Positions 52,237-60,912 of a stretch of DNA of 64,000 nucleotides are shown here, piece after piece. The stretch lies in NCBI RefSeq assembly GCF_041080835.1, contig NZ_CP129683.1, positions 806,001 through 870,000 on the forward strand. Reading direction: 5' to 3'. The stretch's first letter is position 1. Every line of letters starts with the position of its first letter. This DNA is from Bifidobacterium sp. WK012_4_13 (lineage in GTDB: Bacteria > Actinomycetota > Actinomycetes > Actinomycetales > Bifidobacteriaceae). The notes under the pieces were generated by a model. The model was not told the origin of the DNA. It ran no database searches and saw nothing but the letters and a program-made list of their open reading frames with translations. Both the position numbers and the translations under genes were made by a program.

Positions 52237-53571
52237 ATGAGTAGTATCACCAAAAACCTTGAAGCCGTCCAGAAGCAAAACAAGATTGGACACTTCCGCT
52301 ATGTCATTGGCCTGACGCTGTTTGGCATGCAACTGGTCAATTATTTTGACCGCGTCAACCTCTCCACAGCCGGCCCGTCAATGATGAGTTATTTCCATAT
52401 GACGTCGACCGAATTCGGCATCGTGTCTTCGGCCTTCACCTGGACATACATGATCATGCAGATTCCATCAGGACTGATTCTCGATAAGATCGGCGTGAAA
52501 TGGGTTGCCCGAGTGACCTCTGCAATCTGGGCGATCCCCACCTTCCTGACAGCCTTTGTCAGTGGGCTGGGCCCACTCATCCTGATTCGCGTTATTCTCG
52601 GCGTCGTTGAAGCGCCAAACACGCCCGCCGGCTCAAAGGCCGCTGGCTACTGGTTCCCATTGCGCGAGCGCGGTGTGGCAACTGCCCTGTATGATTCAGG
52701 AACGAAGTTCGCCAATGTGATCGGCGTTCCCGCATGCGCCTTCCTTGTGCTGCACTATGGCTGGCAGTCGGCATTCTACTTCACGGCGGCCATGAGCGTC
52801 ATTTTCAGCATCTGGTACTGGATCATCTATCGCAATCCACGCGAGTCGACCCATCTTTCCAAGGCAGAGCTCGACTACATCGAGCAGGGTGGCGCTCAGG
52901 AGGATGCGCAGCCGGAACCTGGCGTCAATCTGTGGTTCGTGCTTCGTCAGCGCAAGATGTGGGGACTCATGCTTGGCAACTTCGCATACAATTATGCGAC
53001 CTTCATGTTTCTTACCTGGCTGCCGAGCTTCTTCGTCAAGACCCTGAAGCTCAACATTCAGCAGTCGGGCTTCATGACGGCGATTCCCTGGCTGTTCGGG
53101 TTCGTGGCAGAAATCATCGTGGGAGGCATCTTCGTCGATCATCTCATCAAAAAGGGAATGGACGCCTCCAAGGTTCGCAAGACAATCATCGTCGTTGGCC
53201 TGAGCATGGGCATCGCACTGGTTGGTGCCGCGTATTCGCCCTCCGTGTGGGTTGCCGTCATGTGGTTCACGATAGCGCTGACCGGGGTCTGCGTCTCAGC
53301 CGCAGGCTTCTGGGCAATTCCCTCCATCATTGCGCCGACCGGCTTGGTCGGCGTGGTGAGCTCCACGATGAACGTTTCCGGAATGGTTGCCGCAATCATC
53401 ACGCCAATCATCACCGGAGCGGCCGTGGATGCGACGGGATCGTTCGCAACCGCGTTCATCCTCATCGGGGTGGTTCTGGCAATTGGCATCTTCGGCATTC
53501 TCGTTCTTATGGGACCAATTGAACAGATGAAGACTGACAGCAACGCCGCTCGCACGATAGAAGCACACTGA
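52237..53571 (+). CDS. MFS transporter, anion:cation symporter (ACS) family
   Basis: A 444-residue 12-helix major facilitator. 'FGMQLVNYFDRVNLSTAGPSM' and 'GVVEAPNTPAGSKAAGYWFPLRERGVATAL' are hallmarks of the ACS family, which imports galactonate, glucarate, hexuronates and similar anions. AAAGGAGAG precedes the ATG. With the adjacent SDR it suggests uptake and oxidation or reduction of a sugar acid. Confidence 0.92.
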   Translation: MSSITKNLEAVQKQNKIGHFRYVIGLTLFGMQLVNYFDRVNLSTAGPSMMSYFHMTSTEFGIVSSAFTWTYMIMQIPSGLILDKIGVKWVARVTSAIWAIPTFLTAFVSGLGPLILIRVILGVVEAPNTPAGSKAAGYWFPLRERGVATALYDSGTKFANVIGVPACAFLVLHYGWQSAFYFTAAMSVIFSIWYWIIYRNPRESTHLSKAELDYIEQGGAQEDAQPEPGVNLWFVLRQRKMWGLMLGNFAYNYATFMFLTWLPSFFVKTLKLNIQQSGFMTAIPWLFGFVAEIIVGGIFVDHLIKKGMDASKVRKTIIVVGLSMGIALVGAAYSPSVWVAVMWFTIALTGVCVSAAGFWAIPSIIAPTGLVGVVSSTMNVSGMVAAIITPIITGAAVDATGSFATAFILIGVVLAIGIFGILVLMGPIEQMKTDSNAARTIEAH

Positions 53572-53865
53572 TTGCAACCGTCAATCTCCCGAGAAAGTCA
53601 GCGATAACCGCATTGAGCCTATGACGTTTCTATCTGCAGGTGGACTCGTCACCAATGGGCTTCACTGTTGGCTCACTGTGGACTCTCTGTGGACTCTCTT
53701 GGGAGATTGACGCAATTCCCTCGTTTCATGCATGTTCATGCGCTACTGTCAGAGCACAATGAATCAGTGCTCAATGAACGGTGCTGAATGAACGGTTTGA
53801 TTAATCGTTGAACCGGCATTCGAAAGCTGTTCTGGCCGATCCGAGACGCGGGAAACGAGGAATCA
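53572..53865. other. Intergenic region with short repeats
   Basis: No gene is supported. Short direct repeats are visible: TGTGGACTCTC twice near 53675-53700 and a GTGCT(G)AATGAACGG-type motif twice near 53770-53800. The promoter of the gene at 53866 should be here. Confidence 0.4.
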
Positions 53866-55092
53866 ATGTCTAGGAATGCACGCTCGACGCAAGATGGCGA
53901 CACTAGGCAGATTCCGATTATCCAAACGAATCCCGAGGCTGGGGAACAATACGTTTCCTACGCTCCCACGAATCAAGGCAGCAGTGGTTACGCAGATTTT
54001 GCAGGACAGCGTGGCTCCTATGGCAACAGGCGTGCAGACGAATATGATTCTGGTTCACGCTCTGTCAGGCCCCGCAAGAATCGACGTCGTGCGAGACACG
54101 GGTTTCTAAGCCTGTGTCTGTGGGTGATCTCTGCATTCATCATGGGCATCATGAGCATACGAATGTTACCTGCTGACCTTGCGAACACCGGCTTCATGCC
54201 GCTGATTGTCTCGTTTGTACCGTGGCTTGCCATTGCCTCGCTGATCATTCTGCTATTCGCACTGCTATGGCGCAGAAGGCTGCTTGCCCTGGTGAGCGTG
54301 GTGTGCATTGTGTTCCAGATCGTCTGGCATATCGGCTATCTCAAACCGACGACCACGATTTCTCAGGCTGCCAAGACCGCCGTCGCGAGCGCAACGATCA
54401 ACACAACTGACAGGTATGCGCGCATCATGACCTTCAACACCCATGCAGGGACCGCCAACGTAAACGAAATCGTCCAGACCGTGAAGGATCAGCATGTCGA
54501 GGTGCTTGCCCTGCAAGAGATGACGCAGGGATTCATTCAGCGTCTCGAAGCGGCGGGAATTTCAAGCGTGCTCCCCTACTCTGTGATTGCCAGTACCAAG
54601 CATGGCGACAATGGCGGAGTCAATGGCCTGTGGACGGCAGAGGCGCAGTCTGATGTGAACTCGAATCTGATTCCGACCGAGGCTTCGAGCATTCCCGCGG
54701 CATCGATCACACTCGGGACGACCATCGTCAGGTTCGGATCGGTGCACCCTAACTCCCCGACCCGTGGACAGCAGAGCGTATGGAGCGCAGGATTGGGAAC
54801 CATCAGCTCTCTCAAGAACTATGACCACACATACGTGCTCATGGGAGACTTCAACTCGACCTGGGATCACCCCAGCTTCAGATCGCTTCTTGGATCGACA
54901 TTCGTCGATTCATCGGAGCAGGCAGGGGAAGGCTTCCATATGACGTACCCTGCAAATTCGAAGATCCCTCCGCTCATTGAAATTGACCATATCGTGCATA
55001 CCAGCGGCGTCAAGGTCGGTGACATAGAGACGGTTCAAATCTCCAAAAGCGACCATCGTGCGCTTGTGGCCACGCTTGAGGCCTCTTCCTGA
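53866..55092 (+). CDS. Membrane-anchored endonuclease/exonuclease/phosphatase (EEP) protein
   Basis: A 408-residue protein. About 75 polar N-terminal residues precede three membrane helices (about residues 78-165), then an EEP domain probably outside the cell. Active-site elements are 'IMTFNTHAGTANVNEIV', 'VLALQEMT', 'LMGDFNSTWDHPSF', 'EIDHIVHT' and 'ISKSDHRALVATL'. Relatives cleave phosphodiesters in DNA, lipids or inositides. The substrate is unknown. GAGGAA precedes the ATG. Foldback element C begins 46 bp after the stop. Confidence 0.9.
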   Translation: MSRNARSTQDGDTRQIPIIQTNPEAGEQYVSYAPTNQGSSGYADFAGQRGSYGNRRADEYDSGSRSVRPRKNRRRARHGFLSLCLWVISAFIMGIMSIRMLPADLANTGFMPLIVSFVPWLAIASLIILLFALLWRRRLLALVSVVCIVFQIVWHIGYLKPTTTISQAAKTAVASATINTTDRYARIMTFNTHAGTANVNEIVQTVKDQHVEVLALQEMTQGFIQRLEAAGISSVLPYSVIASTKHGDNGGVNGLWTAEAQSDVNSNLIPTEASSIPAASITLGTTIVRFGSVHPNSPTRGQQSVWSAGLGTISSLKNYDHTYVLMGDFNSTWDHPSFRSLLGSTFVDSSEQAGEGFHMTYPANSKIPPLIEIDHIVHTSGVKVGDIETVQISKSDHRALVATLEASS

Positions 55093-55138
55093 CCGCTCAA
55101 TACGGAGCACATTCAAGATGCGTCACGTCATTTCCAAT

Positions 55139-55260
55139 CGAGTTTTCAAGTTTTGAGGACTCCTGAAAGTAGCAAAGCTTCAAAATGGTTGCATGACATC
55201 CACCGTTTCAACGATTTCTGTCTTCTATACTTTCAGGAGTCCTCAAAACTTGAAAACTCG
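55139..55260. repeat. Foldback element C (perfect 33-bp inverted repeats)
   Basis: Arms at 55139-55171 and 55228-55260 are perfect 33-bp inverted repeats around a 56-nt centre. The arm starts CGAG, contains CAAGTTTTGAGG and ends GAAAGTA, matching the plan and total length (122 bp) of elements A and B. It follows the EEP gene and lies in the long gap ahead of the RpiR regulator. Confidence 0.88.
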
Positions 55261-55733
55261 GAATGATTCACCAAAATCGTCGCATTCAGAGCACGCCAGA
55301 ATGATACAGACTCAAAAAGCACAGACGAAATCGATGGCGAAGGCCCGATCTTGGCCGAGAAGGCGATTCTTGTGGCACGTTCGCAGAATAATCAAGGTTC
55401 AAAGGGTGAGAAGGGCTTCATTTCAACGAGAGGAAATGACGATACTCGCGGCCATCGCAAAACCGGCCATAAAAATCACCATTCCGTTTTGCAATGACCT
55501 CCGTCTGCGACTGCATGGTCCTTCGCGCACGCCGCGATGCTGGCAGGGACGGGAGAAAAGCCGCGATGGCGAGGGTGTTCGCCGGCACCTTACCGCATTC
55601 TTTGCCGCGCCAATCGATTGGGTTAGACTGTTGAGGGAACTGGTGTTTGCGACCCTGGACGCGGAACTTGCATTGACCGGACTTCACCAACCGTGAAGCG
55701 CGATGCACAATACGGTGTTGGAATCAAGGAACG
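55261..55733. other. Intergenic region, no gene supported
   Basis: Open frames cross this gap on both strands but none has a recognisable family, a good start site or coding-like composition. It should contain the promoter of the RpiR-family regulator. I could not single out a convincing operator here. Confidence 0.4.
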
Positions 55734-56570
55734 ATGAGCTGCATTTACAAGATCACTGAGGACATGTCGAACTACACTGTCACGGAAAAGAAGCTGGCAG
55801 ACTACATTCTCGACCATCGCAGGGAGACCACGCTCAGTTCCACGAAAGAGCTCGCGGAGCGTTCAGGAGTGTCTCCATCTGCCGTGGTCCGATTCACGCA
55901 ACGCCTTGGATACAGTGGCTTCGTTGCCTTCAAGGTCGATCTGGCAAGCGACGGCGACGATGAGATTGCCAATTTTGACGATATCCTTCTCGAACAGGAC
56001 TCGATCAGCGACGTCGTCAGAAAGTCGAAGGCGCTCAACACTCGACTGCAGGAAGAATCATATCGATTGCTGAACATCAACAGTCTGGCGAAGGCAGTGG
56101 ATGCGATGCAGAGCAGCCAGCGTATCTTTCTGTTTGGAATCGGCGCCTCTGGAATAGTGTGCATGGATCTGATGGAGAAGCTGTCAAGAATCAATCGCCT
56201 GACAATCTTCCACCATGACTTTCACGACCAGCTTGCCGCCACGACCCATATCGGCAGTCAAGACGTCGCCCTGGCAGTGAGCTATAGCGGGAAAACACAT
56301 GAAGTCAACACTGCGATGCGCTATGCGAAGGAGCAGGGTGCCACTACGGTCGCCATCACCCAGTTCGAGAAAAGCCCACTGACAAGATACTCAGACATCC
56401 TTCTGCGCATTCCTTCGAACGAACGCGAAATCAGATTAGGGGCGATCGCTTCGAGGAACGCCTCGCTTATCGTCACCGACCTTATATATATGTGCCTTGC
56501 CAAGAATGACCTTGAACAGACCAAGGAATATCTGGTCAAGACGAAGGAAGCGATTCTGCGCCTGCACTGA
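55734..56570 (+). CDS. RpiR/MurR-family transcriptional regulator
   Basis: A 278-residue regulator with an N-terminal RpiR helix-turn-helix ('YTVTEKKLADYILDHRRETTLSSTKELAERSGVSPSAVVRFTQRLGY') and a C-terminal SIS sugar-phosphate-binding domain ('IFLFGIGASGIVCMDLMEKL', 'AVSYSGKTHEVNTAM'). Next to murQ, mupG and the EIIBCA gene it is probably the MurR-like sensor of MurNAc-6-phosphate. Its likely targets are the GAAA-N5-TTTC palindromes ahead of mupG. It is followed by a HAD phosphatase gene in the same direction. Confidence 0.9.
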   Translation: MSCIYKITEDMSNYTVTEKKLADYILDHRRETTLSSTKELAERSGVSPSAVVRFTQRLGYSGFVAFKVDLASDGDDEIANFDDILLEQDSISDVVRKSKALNTRLQEESYRLLNINSLAKAVDAMQSSQRIFLFGIGASGIVCMDLMEKLSRINRLTIFHHDFHDQLAATTHIGSQDVALAVSYSGKTHEVNTAMRYAKEQGATTVAITQFEKSPLTRYSDILLRIPSNEREIRLGAIASRNASLIVTDLIYMCLAKNDLEQTKEYLVKTKEAILRLH

Positions 56571-56618
56571 CAGTTCCACCCTTTGCCCTTTCAACCGAGA
56601 TTCGAAGGAATGAAGACC

Positions 56619-57440
56619 GTGAACATAAAAATGATAGCGATGGATCTTGATGGCACCCTTCTGAGAAACGACCATCGGAGCGTCTCGCCATCATCGCTTA
56701 GAGCCATCGGTTCGGCGCACTCAAAGGATATCGTATGCGTCGTCGCCACAGGAAGAATCCTCTCGATCATTCCCGAGCAGGTTCAGGCCATATCTCACAT
56801 CGACTGGTCGGTCACATCCAATGGCGCAGTGCTGAATGACGATGTGAACGCCATGCTGGCGGATGGAACCTATGTCGACCTTCAAGGGACCGCCCATCTG
56901 CTGAACAGTCTCTCAGAACATGTATGGGTGGAACTGTGGAGCTGCGGAAAGATCTATGTCAGCCGCAGGCAGTGGGAAAGCATGGACGCGTACGGACTGC
57001 GGCCCCTGCATATCCAGGCGTTGCGGAAGATTGGCAAGGCCGTCAACGACCTGCAGCAGCTGATCGACGACGGGATGCCGATTGAGAAGATCAACTTTCC
57101 ATCAATCGATCGGGCGACTCAGGCCGTGGTGATGGAGGGGCTTCTCGACAGCCGTCTCTACTCCTTCATACCTATGCAGGAAGGTCTGGAAGTCATGGGC
57201 GCAGGCGTGTCCAAAGAGTATGGCATTCGACGCCTCTGCGCGATTTTGGGCATAGGACTTGACGATGTGATGGCCATTGGTGACAGCGAGAACGATATCG
57301 AGATGCTGCAGGCCTGCGGCAAGGGAATCGCAATGGGCAACGCCTTGGATGAGGTGAAGGATGCGGCTGACGATGTCACCCTGAGCAATGAAGCGGACGG
57401 CGTTGCCCAGGCAATCGAACGCTACGCGCTCAGGAATTGA
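56619..57440 (+). CDS. Cof-type HAD-family phosphatase
   Basis: A 273-residue HAD phosphatase of the Cof/YidA type with a C2B cap. Motif I is 'MIAMDLDGTLLRND', motif II is in 'CVVATGR', and motifs III/IV are in 'KEYGIRRLCAILGI' and 'VMAIGDSENDIEML'. It should hydrolyse a sugar phosphate or similar small phosphate. I prefer the GTG at 56619, nine bases after AAGGA, to the ATG at 56610. It follows the RpiR gene by 48 bp and may drain excess amino-sugar phosphates, which is inference. Confidence 0.85.
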   Translation: MNIKMIAMDLDGTLLRNDHRSVSPSSLRAIGSAHSKDIVCVVATGRILSIIPEQVQAISHIDWSVTSNGAVLNDDVNAMLADGTYVDLQGTAHLLNSLSEHVWVELWSCGKIYVSRRQWESMDAYGLRPLHIQALRKIGKAVNDLQQLIDDGMPIEKINFPSIDRATQAVVMEGLLDSRLYSFIPMQEGLEVMGAGVSKEYGIRRLCAILGIGLDDVMAIGDSENDIEMLQACGKGIAMGNALDEVKDAADDVTLSNEADGVAQAIERYALRN

Positions 57441-57443
57441 AGG

Positions 57444-57482
57444 CGCGGGAGTCGCCCTCTGCCATCGAAGGTTACTCCCGCG
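57444..57482. terminator. Bidirectional hairpin between convergent transcripts
   Basis: CGCGGGAGT at 57444-57452 and ACTCCCGCG at 57474-57482 form a perfect 9-bp stem with a 21-nt loop. It lies just after the HAD gene stop and downstream of ptsH on the other strand. T-runs are weak. Confidence 0.6.
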
Positions 57483-57567
57483 TTGCATGTCAGCGTTCCT
57501 GGTCAAGCGCGCGGCCCGGCTTACGCAAGCTCGCACGCCTGACGCGATCTGCAGCCAATCCTACCGG

Positions 57568-57828
57568 TCAGAGATTGTCCCTGAAGAAGCTCTCTATCTG
57601 CCGAGCCGCCTCGTCCTCATCATTTCCTGCAATGGTTACGGTCAATTCGTCCCCCTTGCCGACGCCCAGGGACATGACAGCCAGAATGTGCTTGGCATCC
57701 GCCGTCTTCCCGGAAAGATCCAGCGTGACGTCAGAATCATACTGCTGCGTCAGCTTCACTAGCTGTCCTGCCGGTCTGGCGTGGATCCCCACGGAATCGG
57801 TGATCGTATATGTGAATTGCTTGCTCAT
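57568..57828 (-). CDS. ptsH: HPr phosphocarrier protein
   Basis: An 86-residue HPr that carries phosphate from Enzyme I to EIIA. The active-site His is in 'SVGIHARPAGQLVKL'. At the position of regulatory Ser46 of Gram-positive HPr it has His ('DAKHILAVMSLGVGKG'), so the serine switch is absent. AGGGAG lies six bases before ATG 57828. It lies 16 bp downstream of the EIIBCA gene and is the last gene of the operon. No Enzyme I gene is in the window. Confidence 0.93.
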   Translation of the reverse strand: MSKQFTYTITDSVGIHARPAGQLVKLTQQYDSDVTLDLSGKTADAKHILAVMSLGVGKGDELTVTIAGNDEDEAARQIESFFRDNL

Positions 57829-57844
57829 GCGCATCTCCCTACTG

Positions 57845-59908
57845 TTATTTGTTGGTCACCGAAAGAACCTTGGATCCCACCTCGGCATGCTGGTTCGCGT
57901 AGCTACCGAAGGATGAGACCACGTCCATATTGGTGACGACGGTTATGACCGTGTCCTTCTTGCCTGCTTCATGAATCTTCTTCAGATCCATCAAGCCAAG
58001 CTGCTGGCCCGCCTTCACATGCTGGCCCGCCTCGACGTTGAAGCTGAATGGTCCCCCATCGAGTTCAACGGTGTCAATGCCCAGATGGACAAGGATTTCA
58101 AGTCCGGAGTCACTGACCATGGTGAATGCATGTCTGGTGTCCGAGATCGTGAAGATCTTTCCGTCGACCGGTGCCACCACTGTCTGCATCTCAGGTTCGA
58201 TTGCGTATCCTTCGCCAAGTATCTTCTGCGAGAAGGTCTCGTCATCGACTTCGTTGAGTTGGATCAGCTTGCCTGCAACAGGTGCGACCAAGTCGGTGGT
58301 GACGGTGACATGCGTGTCAGTCGATGTGCCCAGACCTGCAAGGGTGTGCTCCTGCTCGTATTCAAGCTCATCTGCGTTGGAGGTATCCTGGGCGTTCGTG
58401 CCTGCGGCAGGCCCTTCGAGAATGGTGCCATCCTCTGCAGTGGCCAAGGTTGCGCTCTTCGGGGTGCCAAAGAAGTAGGTTGCCACGAACCCGCCAAGGT
58501 AGGCAGCGAGCAGGCCGATGATGTATCCTAGCGCATTGCCGAATCCGCCAGAGATCAGCGGTATGAGAGCAACGCCGGATGGACCGATGGACGTTGCGCC
58601 GATGCCACCGATCGCGCCGATGACCGCACCGCCGACGCCTCCACCGATGCATGCGGTGATGAACGGTCTGCCAAGCGGCAGTGAAACGCCATAGATCAGA
58701 GGCTCGCCGACACCGAGAATCCCGACGGGCAAGGCACCCTTTATCATGCGAGTCAGCTGCTTGTTCTTGCGGCAACGAATCCACAGGGCGATTGCAGCGC
58801 CGACCTGACCGGCTCCTGCCATCGCGAGGATTGGGAGCAGAGGCGTCATGCCAAGATTCTTGATCATCTCAAGATGAATCGGCGTAAGGATCTGATGCAG
58901 TCCAAGCATGACCATCGGAAGGAAGACCAGGCCAAGAACGAAGCCGGAGAACGCTCCTCCAACGTTCAAGACCCAGTTGATGGCGCCGACCAGCGAGTCC
59001 GACACCCATCCTGCGGCAGGCATGACGAGGAAGATCGTGAACATACCCATGACGAGCAGCGTCAGGAACGGAACTATGATGATGTCGAGCGAGTCAATGA
59101 CATGTTTATGGAGCCACCGTTCCACATAGCTCATGATCCACACTGCGAACAGCACTCCCAGCACACCTCCTGAACCGGCGACAAGATCCTTGCCGGTGAA
59201 TATGTTGGGAAGGGCAAGTGGCGCCACAACGCCGGGCAGATAGATCAGGCCGGCAATGATGCCGCCAAGTCCCTGCGTCGCACCGAATTCCTTTGCCGCA
59301 TTGATGCCGATGTACACGTTCAGGAAGGCGAACAGGCCTTGGTTTATCACCTTCATGGTGAGGATGAACGTCCCCCAATCGGCTCCGATGACCCCGACCG
59401 TCTGAAGGTTGCCCAGCACACCGGCGATGCCGGAGATCAGGCCGGCGCCGACAAACGCCGGAATCAATGGAATGAAGATCGAGCTGATGTGTTTGAGTGC
59501 GGCACGCCACCACGTTTGCTTCAGCGCGGCCTTGTGCGCGGAGTGCACCTGTTCGGCCTTGGCCTCGACCTCCTCCTTTGCAGACTTGTAGTCGTCGTGC
59601 GACTTCGCCGAATGAGCCTTCGCACCCTCAGGGAACGGCGCTCCAAGCTCGACACCGGCCTCATCGACCATGCTCTGCGCAACCTTGCTCACGACCCCAG
59701 GCCCGAGAACGACCTGCAGCGTGTCTTCCTGCACGACCCCAAGCACGCCCGGAATCTTTCTGAGCCCATCGATGTCGACCTTGTCCTCGTCGCGAATCGT
59801 CATGCGAACGCGTGTCATGCAATTGATGAGCTTTTCGACATTCTGCATGCCTCCCACATGGTCATATATGCTCTCACCTATTGTTCTGTATTTGTCTTCC
59901 CCAGCCAT
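57845..59908 (-). CDS. PTS EIIBCA permease, probably MurNAc-specific
   Basis: A 687-residue glucose-superfamily PTS permease in B-C-A order. EIIB has the phospho-Cys in 'VEKLINCMTRVRMTI'. EIIC spans about ten helices (residues about 120-480) with 'GVGEPLIYGVSLPLGRPF'. EIIA has the active His in 'ILVHLGIDTVELDG'. The linkage to murQ, mupG and an RpiR regulator suggests uptake and 6-phosphorylation of MurNAc or MurNAc-GlcNAc, a MurP-like role. Beta-glucoside-type sugars remain possible. GAAAGGG precedes ATG 59908. It carries its own EIIA, so only Enzyme I and HPr are needed. Confidence 0.88.
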   Translation of the reverse strand: MAGEDKYRTIGESIYDHVGGMQNVEKLINCMTRVRMTIRDEDKVDIDGLRKIPGVLGVVQEDTLQVVLGPGVVSKVAQSMVDEAGVELGAPFPEGAKAHSAKSHDDYKSAKEEVEAKAEQVHSAHKAALKQTWWRAALKHISSIFIPLIPAFVGAGLISGIAGVLGNLQTVGVIGADWGTFILTMKVINQGLFAFLNVYIGINAAKEFGATQGLGGIIAGLIYLPGVVAPLALPNIFTGKDLVAGSGGVLGVLFAVWIMSYVERWLHKHVIDSLDIIIVPFLTLLVMGMFTIFLVMPAAGWVSDSLVGAINWVLNVGGAFSGFVLGLVFLPMVMLGLHQILTPIHLEMIKNLGMTPLLPILAMAGAGQVGAAIALWIRCRKNKQLTRMIKGALPVGILGVGEPLIYGVSLPLGRPFITACIGGGVGGAVIGAIGGIGATSIGPSGVALIPLISGGFGNALGYIIGLLAAYLGGFVATYFFGTPKSATLATAEDGTILEGPAAGTNAQDTSNADELEYEQEHTLAGLGTSTDTHVTVTTDLVAPVAGKLIQLNEVDDETFSQKILGEGYAIEPEMQTVVAPVDGKIFTISDTRHAFTMVSDSGLEILVHLGIDTVELDGGPFSFNVEAGQHVKAGQQLGLMDLKKIHEAGKKDTVITVVTNMDVVSSFGSYANQHAEVGSKVLSVTNK

Positions 59909-60009
59909 TGGAAACCCTTTCACCCTTGCTTCGTGCTGTCATTGCCGTTCTTCGAATATGGAAAACCTTGAATCCTGACGAAGGCAGATGCGCTGGCAGT
60001 TGCCAGACA

Positions 60010-60909
60010 TCAATCTTCGCTGCTGACCAATCTGGATATGAATCCACCTGCCTTTCTCAACTGAACCGATGCGTCCTGCCTTGAAAGTCCCGTCAGTATC
60101 ATGACTATCGAGAGTTTCACGTCGTGATCGGAGGCTTCAAAGGCGGCTTCCGCAGCCTCCTCATCGCAGTGAGTCGCCTCTTGGATTATGCGTTTGGCAC
60201 GTTCGACAAGCTTCTCGTTGGTCGGCCTCACATCGACCATAAGATTCTCATACACTTTGCCGATGCCTATCATTGCGCCCGTGGAAAGCATGTTCAGTAC
60301 AAGCTTCTGTGCGGTTCCCGCCTTCAGACGAGTCGAGCCGGAAAGCACCTCGGGGCCGACAGGCACTTCAATCGAAATGCCAGCATGCCTTGATATCTCG
60401 GCGTTCTCATTGCATGCCAGGCTGATGGTGGCCGCTCCCACCTGTCTTGCATAGTCAAGTCCCCCTATGACATACGGTGTGCGTCCCGAAGCTGCTATGC
60501 CCACGACTGTGTCCGTACCACTCAATCCTCGTGCCTTCAGATCTTCTGCACCGAGCTGAACGTCGTCTTCCGCACCTTCGACGGCGACGGTCATGGCCTT
60601 CAGACCTCCCGCGATCAGTCCCTGCACCATCTCAGGATCGATGCCGAAGGTCGGCACGCATTCAGCCGCATCAAGCACTCCTAAGCGGCCGCTTGTTCCT
60701 GCTCCGATGTAGAACAGTCGTCCGCCCTGATCAAAGCAGCGGATGATCGTCGAAATCGCAGCTTCTATGTCTTGCAGTGCAAGAGATACGCTCGCCGCGA
60801 CGCTCTGGTCCTCCCTGTTCATCACCGTCGCGAATTCATGGACGGACATGGAATCCAATGTCATGGTCTTCGCGTTCCGTGCCTCTGTGGTCAATCTGGA
60901 AATATCCAT
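60010..60909 (-). CDS. murQ: N-acetylmuramic acid 6-phosphate etherase
   Basis: A 299-residue MurQ, a SIS-domain lyase that splits MurNAc-6-phosphate into GlcNAc-6-phosphate and D-lactate. Features include the N-terminal '[25 protein letters not shown]', the SIS core '[28 protein letters not shown]' and '[19 protein letters not shown]'. The C-terminal '[19 protein letters not shown]' is also typical. It starts three bases after the mupG stop, with GGGGAA inside the end of mupG. The EIIBCA gene follows after about 100 bp. Confidence 0.95.
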   Translation of the reverse strand: MDISRLTTEARNAKTMTLDSMSVHEFATVMNREDQSVAASVSLALQDIEAAISTIIRCFDQGGRLFYIGAGTSGRLGVLDAAECVPTFGIDPEMVQGLIAGGLKAMTVAVEGAEDDVQLGAEDLKARGLSGTDTVVGIAASGRTPYVIGGLDYARQVGAATISLACNENAEISRHAGISIEVPVGPEVLSGSTRLKAGTAQKLVLNMLSTGAMIGIGKVYENLMVDVRPTNEKLVERAKRIIQEATHCDEEAAEAAFEASDHDVKLSIVMILTGLSRQDASVQLRKAGGFISRLVSSED

Positions 60910-60912
60910 GCT

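Noticed and set aside
55193..55696. Frame of 167 codons after foldback element C
   Set aside because: It starts inside the foldback element, is Arg-rich and shows no domain or ribosome-binding site.
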